64,000 bases of DNA from Rhynchonema sp. JSB1_4 (Eukaryota > Nematoda > Chromadorea > Monhysterida > Xyalidae): assembly GCA_030248065.1 (NCBI GenBank), contig JASAMV010008603.1, forward strand, positions 49,265 through 113,264, in the 5' to 3' direction. Below the pieces are notes generated by a model, which was given only the letters and a program-made list of their open reading frames with translations, was not told the origin of the DNA and ran no database searches. The translations under genes were made by a program, and so were the position numbers. This document shows positions 32,501 to 45,400 of this stretch, piece after piece (the stretch's first letter is position 1; each line of letters begins with the position of its first letter).

Positions 32501-34199
32501 CGATACTGCCACAGGCTTCATTTGAGTTCGATCCGGATATACCAGAATGTATTCGGCTGCGAGAGTGGTATTCGAGAACATACAACGATTCGAATGCTGT
32601 TGCGTTGTCGAAGGAACAGAGCTCGGGTAGATTTAAATTATAAAAGGAGAATTGGAAGTATTTAGATTTATTTTGGGGGATTGTTGATTGTATTCAGAAG
32701 GTATAATTCGATGATTGGATGGGTTGTGGAAGAATATGTGTCGCAGAATGTGGCAGTTTTCAGAGTAATAGATATTGTATGCTATTATTGAAATTATTGA
32801 AGAAATAGATATTTTGGAATGAAATTTAGTTTCTTTAGACATGTTGTATGAGCAAGAATGGTGTTTTTTTTTGAAGACTATTGTGACATTTTTGTTTGGA
32901 GGTAATATATATGGACAGCTAGAGTTGAGGAATTTTTTTGACATGCGGCAATGGAGACTGGTATTTGATTAGATGTTGCTGTTTATGTGCAGTAGATGAA
33001 AGTTTCATAATTGAGGGCTAGTCTTCAATAATGTGAATGTTGGAATAAGGGGGAATATGTTTTTTTGACTAATTTGCTAAACAAAGCAGCTACACGATGT
33101 TTTGGGATTTGTTTGATGATTGAGTTGAACGTGATCTAGGATGGAATGATGTTTTAATGTGTGTGGGATATTTATGTGAAAAGTTTATAATTAAATTGAA
33201 TAGCATTTCAGATAAAGTCGTGTTGCTGGCATTTGCGAAAAGCGCAATGGATCGAGCGCAAATTGGTGAAGATCGGTATTTTGTTGGGGAGGTGCAGATT
33301 CTTCTTGTGGCGACAAATGAGATGCCGATTTATCGGGTAGATTGTTATAAATGAATTACATTTGTGTAAATTAAAAATGTAGCACGTTTGTTAATATTTT
33401 TTTATACTTTAGGCGTGTGTCACGAACAAATGTGGCAAAAAATTGGAACAAGTGACGGATGGTCAGTATCGATGTCCGAAATGTATGGAGACAAATTCGG
33501 CGTTTCAATATCGAGCTGTTATTAAGGTTTATTGTCTTAGAATCGTATTTGGTGAACAGTAGTATTTGGCGGTGTATTTGAGAAGTTGGGAGAATATTTT
33601 TTTCAGGTGTTTGTGGGCGATTTCACGGACTCGATCTGGGTGACGATATTCGGTGATTATGTGGGACTGTTATTTGGGTGCACGGTGGATGAATTGGGAG
33701 AATTGGCTGAAGCTCGAGTTGGTTTGATTGATATTAAATTAAATTTTTGAATAATATCGAATGTATTATTGAATGTAGAAGAGAACGAATTAGATAAATT
33801 TGCATTGGAGTGCGTGTTCAAATTTTCGTTGCATTTTTTTAATTGATTTTGTTGAATGTTTCATTTGGTTTATTTATGTTTTCAGGCAGAGGGATTGAAG
33901 ACAATGCTTGAACGTCCGCTATTCAATCGATATGTGATGAAAATTCGTGGGAGAATGCGCGAGTTCAATGTGAGTAATTTGATTATTTGCGTTTATAATT
34001 TTGGGATTAGATGTAATACAGTTGAATTTGATACGAGTTTTCAAATTGTTGTAAGTGGTAGTTAGGGTTATTTAATTGGTTTCATGACGTTTTTTAGAAT
34101 GAAATGCAAGTGCAGTGGAATGTCGTGCGTATGAAGTGTTGTGATCATTCGGCTTCATCCGCTAGACTGAGCGCGGCGTTGGAGATTTTGAGAAGTTAG
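29551..34199 (+). CDS. RPA70-like replication protein A large subunit lacking the DBD-B core
   Basis: Single-stranded DNA-binding protein of replication and repair. Parts in order: N-terminal OB fold (WRLSDGVCSYS, exon ending 29707; later GEPVEL near 30815); linker; DBD-A starting at LTPLSQ, exon 31382-31567 (NWSIRATVFRKG, VDDTGEIRVVAFQ); DBD-A end SGGQVKLVDKRW near 31918. After KYKFVRLADMQVESVAG the protein jumps directly to FEFDPDIPECIRLREWY (32487-32627), so most of DBD-B is absent. DBD-C follows at 33212-33336, 33413-33526, 33607-33717, 33886-33969 and 34098-34199 with the zinc ribbon CVTNKC...CPKC and the stop at 34199. Exon phases agree across these joints. The first exon and the 30.5-31.2 kb linker exons are approximate. 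It is the first gene of a plus-strand series. Confidence 0.85.
29776..30360. mobile_element. hAT-type MITE remnants within the first RPA-like intron
   Basis: GGCGGTTAGTGTACC and GAGGAACTACACTG (ending at 29879) match the right end of the 24312-24665 family. Further right, GTAGGTATCCCC and GCAACACTG (30351-30359) resemble another terminus of the same broad family. No 8-bp duplication joins them, so the boundaries are uncertain. Base composition is balanced, unlike the T/G-rich sequence on both sides. Confidence 0.5.
29895..30188. repeat. Tandem duplication, two 147-bp units
   Basis: The unit starting GCCTGAAAAGTGCGAATTTA and ending TTTTGATACGATTCCAC occurs twice head to tail (from 29895 and from 30042) with almost no difference. 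It includes GGCGCGCTATGTGCGC. It lies inside the MITE-derived intron segment. Confidence 0.9.
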
Positions 34200-34626
34200 A
34201 CGTGAACAACGAACGAAAGTATAATTTTCATGTTTTTGATAATAGGTTTATATGGAAGTGTTTTTGAATTGTATTGTTGCGGGGATTGGTTTTGCATTTT
34301 TTGGTGAATTAAAATCTATAATGATTGTTGTTGTTGTGGGTTTCGGTATACATTATTGTCGTTTTGATGTTTTGTTGGTTCATTTGTGAATCTTTTGCAT
34401 TAGTTTATTTTGTTAAAACAAAGTTATTGGTTGAAATAGATGCGAAAATAAGATAAAATTCGACATGGAGTTGAATGGTTTTTTTTTGGATTGTTCATGC
34501 GGTGAATATTTCCGTCACGGTTGCGCATATTGCTCATAGAAATGTTATTTTTATTTGAGTTTTGTAGGTTGGCGATTCGAGTAAGGGTTAAGTGACATTG
34601 AACGATATATTAGTGGTTGATAACGA

Positions 34627-37600
34627 ATGGAACGCTGGTGCGAAAAGACGCGGACGTTTTATCCAGTGTCGTCTTGTAAGAGGTAATGTGGGAATTTTTG
34701 GTTTGTAGGGTGATGTGTGATAGTCAAGAAGTCGAGAATATTATGTTTGGGGGTGATATTTATGTTGAATTGAGTGAGTTTCTTTTGCAAAATATAGATT
34801 TATATAGAGATCAAGTGGTTAAAAGCAGTGGTAATAATATTTTATTATTTTCAGTGAATGTGTGCAACATGACAGGCAAACAAGAATTACGCAGTTTTTC
34901 GTGTCGCGATCAGTGAAACCGATCGATTTTGCGGAAAGGTTTGTTTTAAAGTAAGATTGTAATCGGATTTATAGTTTGCAAAATGTAGGTGTATGGATTT
35001 TCATTTGATGAAGATTTTGGTGAAATTTGGAAATATACGGTGAATTTAATAATGTTTTTGTTGGAAATTCTAATATTGGTACAGAACATCCAAAATGAAG
35101 AATGGTGTGAAGTACGAAAGCACATACGCGCGAAAGTTACGAGAATCAGCGGAAAAGTTGAAAGAAGAGCAAATGCAACGAAAATTGGATGTTTGGGTAT
35201 GTTGGCTTTTGGTATAATGATTTGTTCTTTTGATAGGTGTGGGACGAATTGATGGTTTTTTTGCTTTTTTTTCTTACATGTAGTAAATATGGAATTGAGA
35301 ATTTGATTTGAATAAATTGGAATTATTTAGTTAAAGGATAGTTATTATACGATTTCAGTTGGTGTATAATTTCAGGTGGTAAGGACGAGAAAGAATGCGG
35401 GTGGAAAAGGTCGATTTCAACAGGGTTGCAAAGATAGTGGAGATGGTGCTATGGAGGTTAGTTGTTTTTTTTTGATGGAAATGGAAACATGATACTTTAA
35501 TATAAATTCTATGTTAAGTTAGAAGTTTTTTAGTAACGGTTGTGTAGTGATTAAGGAAAGAAGTAGTGGTAAGACATTAGTTTGACAAAAAAATTTCAGT
35601 CTTGAATTTGGTTGTGGTATAGTTTAGTATAAAATTTGAATCGGTTTGGTGTTTGTTTTATATATTGTTTTGACTTGTATTGAGTCATTGCATATAATAA
35701 GTTTGGTTGATGTAGAAATATATAAAGAGTAGTTATATGTGAATCGGTGCAGCGGTTTACATCAAAAAGAGGTGGGAATTTGGTTATGTATTAAAAGGAG
35801 CTGAAAGAGGTAATAGTGGCTGGTGATACGTTATTAAATGTGTTTATTTGTATTATAGAGAAAGTGCAAGTGGGTACCGTGGAAGAAACGAAAATCTCGA
35901 CCAAAAAAGAGCGTTGGTGTGCGTCGTAAGAGGGAATTTCGTGTGAAGCGGGTATATTGCGATTGAAATTTTTTTGTTGATTGATTGTTAGAATAATTTG
36001 TTCTTATTGGGTTTGGGAGGGTTGTAATAAAGTTGGGCTGGTGTTACAGAGAGCGCGTACAATGGATGGTAATACTGGTGGACGGGCGGGTAATCATTAC
36101 AAATTGCAAGGAAGGTCTAGCGAAACGTCGAAACAAATTGCAAAAATGATTCGGCGGGAAACTGGAATTTGGCGATTACGTCAATCGAGTATGGCTAAGG
36201 TTGGATATATTGGTAGTATGAAAGGTTGAAAATTGGTTTTTTTACATAAATATTGTACTTTAGGTGTGGGAATTTTTTGTTTATTGTGTAAAATTAGAAG
36301 TGTTGTAAAATTGTGATGTGCTAAAAATATATTTGCGTATATTTATAATGTTTCATGATTCATATCGACGATTTACCAATATGGCAACGATATTGTGTGT
36401 GGACGGTTCGATTGATGCAACGTTGCCGATGATTACAGCTGAACATGTGAGCACGAATTCTCGAGCGGGTTTGTGTGAGGAGTTCGAATATCATTTGTTT
36501 AATTGTGTAAGTTATGTAGTTTTAGGATATGTGTGGGAAATTATCGGAGGTTTGCGAAGTTTGTGAGGAGAATTGTTTAAAATGATTTGTAGATGTTCTA
36601 AAGGATTGATTTTTATGCTATTGATTGTTTCAGGTTCTTTTATAATTTTCTTAGTTGATATTGTTGAAAATTAGAAATAAGCTGTAATTGGTAGGGTTTA
36701 TTTGACGTGCTATGGTATTATAGTCAGAATAACTTGATGTGTTCTTAATTTCTAATGATCACGCAAATTGATGGAATTAGAAATTGGGTTCTTTTTGGGT
36801 GTATTTATTTCAGGGAAGATCTTGTATTGATGTTAGTAGATTCGGATTATTGTAAAATTTTTATTTTGTAAAATTTTTTGCAGGTCAGTCAAACGAGTTG
36901 ATTGTTCGAATTCGCGTTCGTCATGGTGCAGATCTGCCGACGACGTTTCCTATGGACTGTTATCTTGTTGTGAAGAAGAAAGATCATGAGGAACTGCGAA
37001 TGGATGAAATCGATTGGAGTGGGCGATTGTTGATTTTGTTTCGATATACGGTTGGTCGGTTTTGGATGAATTCTGTGTAATGTTTAGATGGATATTTGTT
37101 AGAGGTAAAGATTGGTTTAGAATGATGTTTTCGTTGAATAGGTATCGTGATTTAGAAAAATTGGTGTGAAATTAATATTTCGATTGATAGATTGAGTTGC
37201 GAGTTTTAGAGGTGTTGGGTGAGTAGGAGGAACAATAATCTGATTCTTTTCAGTGGTTGATTGGAATTTATTTAGTTTCAGATCAAAGTTCAAATAAGTA
37301 ACAATGGAATGGTTCATCGCGTTTCAATTTTCTGTTACATTCGACGGAAAGGTCACTCGTCTATTGCTTTGGCTGATCATATTGGATTGTGCAGAACATT
37401 GGTGTTTTGTGATGGAAATCGAACTGCGGACACGAGAAAATATGTGAAGGTGACGGAGAATTCAGAAGTGAGTATTTTATTTGTAAAAATGTCATTTAGA
37501 AAAACACGGTGTTAAAAAGTTTAGATTTCAGAAGACTAAGCTCATAGATAATATGCTTTAGATTTGTTTGTCATGTTAATAATAATTAATTTTTAAGGTT

Positions 37601-38843
37601 ATTGCGAAAAATATTGTTGAAATGTTGAAAAAAATTGTCAGGTTAACGCTGCGAGCGTATGTTTACGTCGAATGCGGCTTGATGATAATGCGTCTTGTCA
37701 TTCGGCGTTGGGACTGGCGTGGTTATCAGATATGGGTTATGGAACAGTATATGGCGTGGTGAGTATGTTTGAATTTGGTTGTATGTAAATATATTTTTTT
37801 AAATTTCGGAAAATATACAGGTGCTGAATGTTGTGTTACGTTCAAAGAGGCTGGCTGTAATTGAAATATATGATGGAGTTCGATTGCCGAGGTAAAATGG
37901 AATTTTTTGGTTTTGGTGCGAGTGTTTTACTTTGCTATGTTTTGGTTTTTTCGAAGATGATGGGAGATGATTGATTGTGCTATTTCAGCGGATTGGAGCG
38001 GGCTATTGAACAGCGCAGTTTGATGTCTTTTCTGCGTGTGACGCAGAATTTGCCTTTTGTTCGTGAATTTCTGAAAACACAATGGGAGTATGTTCGTAGT
38101 TCGACGTATGCGATCGATGTGCATGGCGAGAAGTGGGTTGGAATGATCGTAGATAAGGAAGTGATGCCTGGCAGTTTTGTGCGATTGACGAACGTGTTTT
38201 GTGACTATTCGAAGTAAGTTTTTTTAATTAAAGCATTGGATTATTTTAAATAAGTATTTTATATATTATTTCAAAATAGTTGTGCGTATAGGTTTCAGTT
38301 ATTTGGTTATGGAGGAAGACAATGTTTGAAGATGTGAGTAAATTAGATAGATGAATGAAGAAAAGTCGAATTAGTATTAAATTTAAGAAAATCTTGTGGT
38401 CGATTAACAGATTGTATTGTATGTGTCCGTGCATTAGTATTATTTGATTTTTTATAGTGTATTCAAGTCAGTTAAGAATAGTTGTAAACGTGTAGGACAA
38501 ACTATGTGTATAAATATATTTTAGACGACGAGAATTGATGGGCCCGTGGAAAGTTGTGATGCACGATGCAACGCACGAGCTTCAAGACATCGAATTATGT
38601 GGTGCAATTGATGAAGATGTGTGTCATTCAAGGTATGTGGTAAGTTAATTGTATTGAGGTAATATTTTTCTTTTTAAATTTTGGCTGATCTGTGTTTTTT
38701 AAGGGAAGTTCAGTTGTATCGATATATGTTACTGTCGAGAAAGTCAATTTGATTAATAGTACGGAGACAAATAGTATAATAAATAATAAATGTATTTTTA
38801 TAGATTTCCACATCTGGATCGATTGAAGTCAGATTTGATTTGA
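34627..38843 (+). CDS. Unrecognised protein with PCNA-interacting (PIP) motif, possible OB-fold protein
   Basis: I do not recognise the family. Exon 1 (34627-34682) starts at the only sensible ATG after the RPA-like stop. Exon 2 (34855-34938) joins in phase and gives QTRITQFF at residues 27-34, a textbook PIP box (Q-x-x-I-x-x-F-F) for binding the replication clamp. Then come a charged, probably helical stretch (YARKLRESAEKLKEEQ), very basic segments (WKKRKSRPKKS, RRKREFRVKR) suited to nuclear import, and about ten more exons ending LDRLKSDLI with the stop at 38843. Around 38.0-38.2 kb, WVGMIVDKEV and GSFVRLTNVF look like beta strands of an OB fold, which is tentative. The exon near 36340 lacks a clear AG acceptor. 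The position between RPA-like and helicase genes suggests a role at replication forks or chromosome ends. Confidence 0.62.
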
Positions 38844-39477
38844 GGTCCTCCATACACTGTACAGATAAATTTGAAGATTTTTGAAGATATGTGGTAAATG
38901 GATTTTGTGGTGAAAATGTGTTATGTGTTTGAATTTTGGAATAAACGTTTTAATGCATAGAAGACAAGTTATTTGTTTGTTATTATGTTTGTGTTTGCAA
39001 TTTCGGTGGAATACTGAAATACCCTTGACAGTTGAAATGTGAAATGTTTTTTTTTTGGTTTTTTGATTAGCTTTCGATGTAATTTTTATACGACACTTCA
39101 AAGACAGCGTTTGAAACGGTTATTTCTGTTATCTGTTTGATTAATGAGCTTTATAGTCGAATTTACATAATAGTAAGCTGTTAATAGTCGGATAAATGAT
39201 GATCGGAAAGATAGGATAGGAGAAAATGAATGATGTTACACTGGTACAATATATTGATGTTGTGTGATTTGTGAAATAGCACTCGTGATACCACACTGTA
39301 TAAACATTATGGTGCGGACTTCCATATCAGATGGTTGTCAGTTTTTTGAAGCATCCGGTATGAAGATACAGGATGTTGCCAATCGCTTTATGATGCGTTT
39401 CGAAATATCATTAATTAGGAAAGAATGGTAGTGTATTTGCAGATCTATTCGTGCGCGAGGCAGTGGAAAGGTGGCGC

Positions 39478-42400
39478 AATGTGTTCTTCTAGGAAACGGG
39501 TACGAGCATCAGCTGGAGACAGTGTGTCGTGCACAGTTGGATCATGTAATGACAGTATGGAGGATATTGAAGGTTTGTGATAGGTAGAATGGAATGTTGG
39601 GTTTATATATATTGCATAAGTGAAGACTTTTTGAAAGTGGATAGTTAGTCTGAAGTAAGTGGTGAAATGCTATAGGATTGTAAGGGTGGTTGGTGAGTAA
39701 TATTTTTTTCTCACGAAAGAATGCAGTAGGTATGGAAGATATGTTGCCGGTAAGTAGTGTCAATTTCGTGTTAGCGAGTTAATAAAGTTATGTGTAAATG
39801 AGAGTTACGCTCTACACAATAATCAGGTTGAAATTTCGTTAATTGTTAGATTTCAATGAATGGCGATAATATATGGGTCAGAGGTTGGTTGTTTTAGATA
39901 TTGGATTCAACAAGAGTTCAGCTTCTGGTGTCGGATGTTCGTCATGTTCACTTGAAAAATGTAATGTATCGAATGAACAAAGGTAATGTGAGAGATGAGA
40001 AGTTAGAGAGTATTTCGTATGTTAGTTAGCTTGAATTAAAGATAAACTTGGTGTGTTGGATGAGATTGAGAAACTGATTCTATTATATTTGGTATTATAG
40101 TCAGATGTTGTAAGAGAAGTTTAGTATTATCGTTGATATGGTTCGTAGTATTGATGAAGAATGTTTTTGTAAGGGTTTGTCACAGGTTGTGTGTTTGAAG
40201 ATGTATTTTGAGAGGAGTAAGACTTTATTTTGTTGAAAGTAGGTGTATTAAACCTATGGAATTCGATGTTATTTTAGTGGTGAAATCGATATTTCGAGGG
40301 ACGATGTGTTGAAGCAGCGTCTATGGGCGCAACATCCAGAGAATGTGAAAAAGGTTCAAGTTTGTGGAATCAAGGTGGGATTCAATGTTCCCGGTGAGGT
40401 ATATCCTCAACAAATCAGAGCTTGCAATGAGGTTAGGGATTGGTTTCGAAATTTATGGAATTTTATAGATTGTTTATATAGAATGAAGAAAATGTGTTTG
40501 TCTTAATGAAGGTTGGATTTGGGCAGAAGTGAAACTTAAATTGAAAAACATAATTGTATGACAGCAATTTTAAAGGGAGATTAAGATGAAATAAGATAGG
40601 TTTTAGTTTGGAAAATATTAGAAATGAAATTGGAAAGTATGGTGTTCGTCAAACGTATATTATTTTCAGCTTGCAGTTCACGTTCTCAAAGATTATGACG
40701 ATTTGGCTGTTCAGGCTGTTCAATGTCCGACTGGATCGGGAAAAAGTTCTATTGTTGAAGCAGCATGTGCGGGTAAGTATGGTTGATATATTTTTTATGT
40801 ATTGAATGCGCAGTGTTATATATCAGTGCTAAAAAAATTTTGGTTAGATGTGATTATCAGTAATATTGAGATTTTTGATTTTTTTTGTTTTTTTTTGTAA
40901 GAGATCATGAGTATATGGATCGTATTAAACATTTTCGAATATAAGCTGATCGTTTTCAGTGCATGCTCGGACACGAGAGTTGAATTTGGTTGATTCTACT
41001 GTGAAAATTAGCCGAGTGATATTCGCTTCTCAAACTCAAGCGCAATCGGCAAACTTGATCGAGCGGTTTCGAGGGACGATTTACAACGTATTTCGGTTAG
41101 TATAAGATTTGTAGACAGGAAATAAAGCTTCTCGTTTCAGTGTCAACGGTAGAGAATTAGGATGTAATTTGTTTTTGAAGTATTGGTCACGCGATAATGA
41201 TATAAGAATTGATGAAATGAATTTCGATTTTCGCTTTCAGTCAGTATCAAGCACTGCTATTTGTCATTCTCGGAAGACATTGTCGGCTTAAAACAGTCGA
41301 GCACTGACGTTGGTTCGGGGTGTGAAACGTTTTGATAAGTACGTGTTTTGTGTGCGATCGTGCAATCGAACGTGAATGAAGAAAAAATGTGAGGAATTGT
41401 TAGGAAGTTGTTATGCGACGAATATCTAAGTGAAGTTTGGGAACTTTTTAGTGGAATAAATGGAGAATTTGCATTCTTACAGATACGCCGTTATGATGGG
41501 ACGAGAAAAAATGTGCATCCATGAATTGCTTCGGAGTGTGAAAAATAAGGGAGATGGATGCGAAATACTACGAAATGATAAATCGAAGACTGAATCGGGG
41601 GAAGTTAAGGTATGAAATAAGTGGGAGTTTATTGGGATATAAAGGAGTAAAGACAGTAGAAGGTTTTTGATCGGAGATTTTTATTGGCTGATCTATTGTG
41701 TCGCGTAAAGGAATATAATGTATGTGAGTTATGATTATTAGTTTTTGGTATAATATATTGTGTGAAATATATTTGATAAATGTTAAGATTGAGAAAGAGC
41801 TTGGTCGGGCATAAGTATGAAACGATATTTTGTTTAGAGAGAGTAATATTTTTAAATAAAATAAATTGAGAACTTTTTTCAGGTGATAAAAATTCTTTTA
41901 CTCATTTAGTCCGGCTGCAAGTATTTCGACAATTTCGAAAAGCACTGGAAGGGTGTTGATGTGCGGAAGCAAATTGAGAAGATGATTGGCGGTTTTCCGG
42001 AAGGAAAATATTTGCCAGGATTGACGCCGGAAGAAGTGATTCGATTGGTGATGTTGATGGACGAGAAGGATCGCGTTTGTCCGTACTATTTGAACAAAGA
42101 ACTGGCGGATGATTCGGTGTCTGTGATGTGGGTCATGTATCAGCATATTGAAAGTAAGGGCTAATGGAAAATTCGAATTGAAATTTTCGAATAAAATAAT
42201 ATTGAAATAAGTAGACGAAAGAACAGGGTGAAAATGTTATATTTATTTTGTGAAGTAGAAGTTGTGTTTTTAGTATGTTGTTTATAATATAGTAGAGTCA
42301 AAATTGTTTTTGTTGAGAATGAGTTGATAATGTTGAGGTTGTACAATAAGGTGGAACAGTATGTACAGTTGATTTGGCATGATATATAGAGGATGGATTT

Positions 42401-45400
42401 GTGGGAATTTAATGTTTTAGAATGATGGATATTGTGCATTTTGATCCAATGACGAATAGATATAACATTTTAATTTTCTTTCAGGTCCGGAAGCGCAAGA
42501 AATAAATGATTTGCCGGTTCAAAATGCGATTGTTGCACTTGACGAGATGAGTTGACAGTTTTTATAGAAAAATGTAGTTTAAAATGTTTTATGAATGTAC
42601 ATATTTTACATTTCAATAAGGGAAGGTGGTTGCTTTGGTGACTGCGTGCAAAAATGAGTGGTAAAACGAGAAAAGAGGAAAAGCAAATGAAATTTCTATT
42701 GAATCATTTGTTTAAGCTCACAACTTGTTCTCCGGTGACAATTCGGTATGCAATTTGGATACGACAAACGTGGAGGTCGCCGCTCATCTTAAGGCGATTG
42801 AAACATTCCGTATGTTTGAGATGGGTTGTGTTTTTAAAACGTGTGCTAGAGTGAATTAGTAGAATTGTGTATATTGATTTTTGGCTTGAACAGGTTTTGT
42901 TTTTTTAGTTTTGTTTGTTTATTTGGTGGTATATACAGTGAATATACAAGAATATGATGATCAATACGTTTCGATTTATCTTTTAAGGTATTTGGGCGTT
43001 AAACGTTCTCCGAGCTCGTAATAGTGGGTTGGATGCGAAAACTATGACGCATATTCGAACGTATGAGCAAAAATTGGGTATCATCGAAGGAATGTTTTCC
43101 GAATTCGAGGCATGGGCGCAAAACTTTGTGTACTCGAACAAAAAGAGTCAGGTTTGCAGTTGCATAATTAATATTAATGTGATTGTAGATGATAGGTTAA
43201 TTAGGATCAGTATGAAATCTGTTAGTGAGCAAATCTTTTGTGAATTAGAAGGACGGGGGAAGATTACGGAGTGGAGAGAAAACAGGTTGATAGTTGAGCG
43301 GTTTAATTGATCAATAATATGATGCTATAGTTGTAAATGATGTTTTGATTAGCGGGGGTAACATTTATTGATAAAGTTTTTCAGTGTCTTGTCTTGGTGG
43401 TGAAGAAATGAAATTTATCTATAATATATTCAGATTCGAGGTTCTGCCGCGTCGATTGATCAACGTCATGCTCGGGCGTCGGCTGCGGTTAAGAAAAGGC
43501 CGGAGAAAGAGTACGAGTTGTACATTACGGCGGATGAATTTCTGGCTGAAGTGACGCGTACGACACCAAGATTGTTTTCTAGTGCGGCAATTGACAGATT
43601 AGAGGTTGTATTTGTTGTGTCGTTTATATTGTAGAGTTGATTAGAATGGATGTATTTAACAAAGAAAGGATGTAAAATAAAAAAGTTATATTAAGGATTA
43701 ATGTTGGGCAATGGATTGAGTTTCAGAATGTAATAATTGATGTATGTTTTTTCAGAATGTGGTCGAATCGTTGGAAGATCCGCGTGAGGCACCGTACAGA
43801 GCCATTGTGTCTTATCAAAAGACCTGTGGTGTAAAAGAAATTCTGCAGGGACAGGAAAATATCCCTGATCGTACGAATGTAGTGAGAGATTCTGCGCCGG
43901 CAAAGTTGAAATCGGCTTTGATGTGGATGAAAAGATTCACGAAGATTTTCCGACTGATGCGGGATGAACCTGATGTTTTTCGGTTTAGTTCAACAATTGA
44001 ATTATATTGGATCGTGGGAGGGAAATAGTGGGAAGTGAGATTTATTTCGGGCAGGAAAGCAATGTAATTAGGTGGAGAGAAAAAGAAAAATGATGCGAGT
44101 TGATATCGGAAATGTATGATAGAAAGAAGTGAAGTTGAATGAATCTTGGCTTTTCTTTTGCAGGATAACACTGGAAGAATCGATTGGCGAGTTGGAAGCG
44201 CGGGATCGGGAAATGTTGGATCAATGGGGATTTCGTCCTCAGATTGAACTGCACATCTATGTTGATTGCTGCAGTGCGCATTTGGTAAGTTGAAGTGTTT
44301 GTGAATTTTAGTTTTCTTGTACTAAATAGGATCTTTATTAATGGTCATTTTGTTGGTGGAAGATGAGAATTTGGCTGGGTATAGGGGTAGAAAAGGTGGA
44401 ATTTTGAGATTGAGAGTGAAAATTATGGTAAAGTGAGTTGTTTTGCTGTTGATATGAGAAAGTTGGAGAATGTTTGATAATTTTGAGTCAAAAATGATCA
44501 TTTTGGATGTTTCTTGAGTTGACGGGCAATGGGAACAAGCTAAATAGGAGGTGTGAGTTATGTAGGTTTCTGAATGAGAAAGGTTATTTGACAGTTGAGA
44601 TGGGACAGGATATAGCGCTGCAGGTTTTGTTACTAAGATTTGGTCGAGAAAATTTGATAGGGGGAGACATTTTTAAGACATACTGAATATGAATTATCTT
44701 TGTTGATTATATTTTTAGCCGATCAAGCTTGCGTATCAACAAGCTCGATTTGTTGTGATGTTGAGTGCGACGTTGTTGCCAAAGACACAAATGCAAGCTG
44801 AACTGCGCTTGAGTTCCGATCGGTTTATTTATCTGAAAACCGACAAACACGTGATTCCTCGAGAGCGAATGTTTTTGTCTGCACTTGGTGTTGGAGCGAA
44901 CGATAAGGATTTGACGGGTATGTTGAGACGTAATTATGAAGGTTAGGTGAAAAAGGGGAATATAAAAATTTGAAAAGGAAAGATTTTTGTTTTTTGGTGG
45001 AGTAATGAATTGGAATGGTTGTGGAGTAGTATTAACTAGCGGACTTGATTGTGGTATTTATGGAACGGAGTTGTTTTTGAGGAGTGTCTTTGTATTGTTT
45101 AAAATTTATATACTAAACACATTATATTAGGGAAAATTTTTTAGTATTTATTCGCTAAGCGATAGTTGTATATGTGGCTTAATATGAATGTTATTTTGAT
45201 TTGGTTTATATTGTGAAATTTTTTGTTCTAAATGGATTTCAGCAACTCGACAGCGTTTGAGTGAACTGGAGTTTCACGAAGAGTTGGGTGCGACTGTTCC
45301 GAAAATTTTGCAAGCAACGAGCGGTGGCATATTCATATTCTTCAAGTCGATCGAGATGATGACTGTGACGATAGATCATTGGAAGAACACGGGAGTTTTT

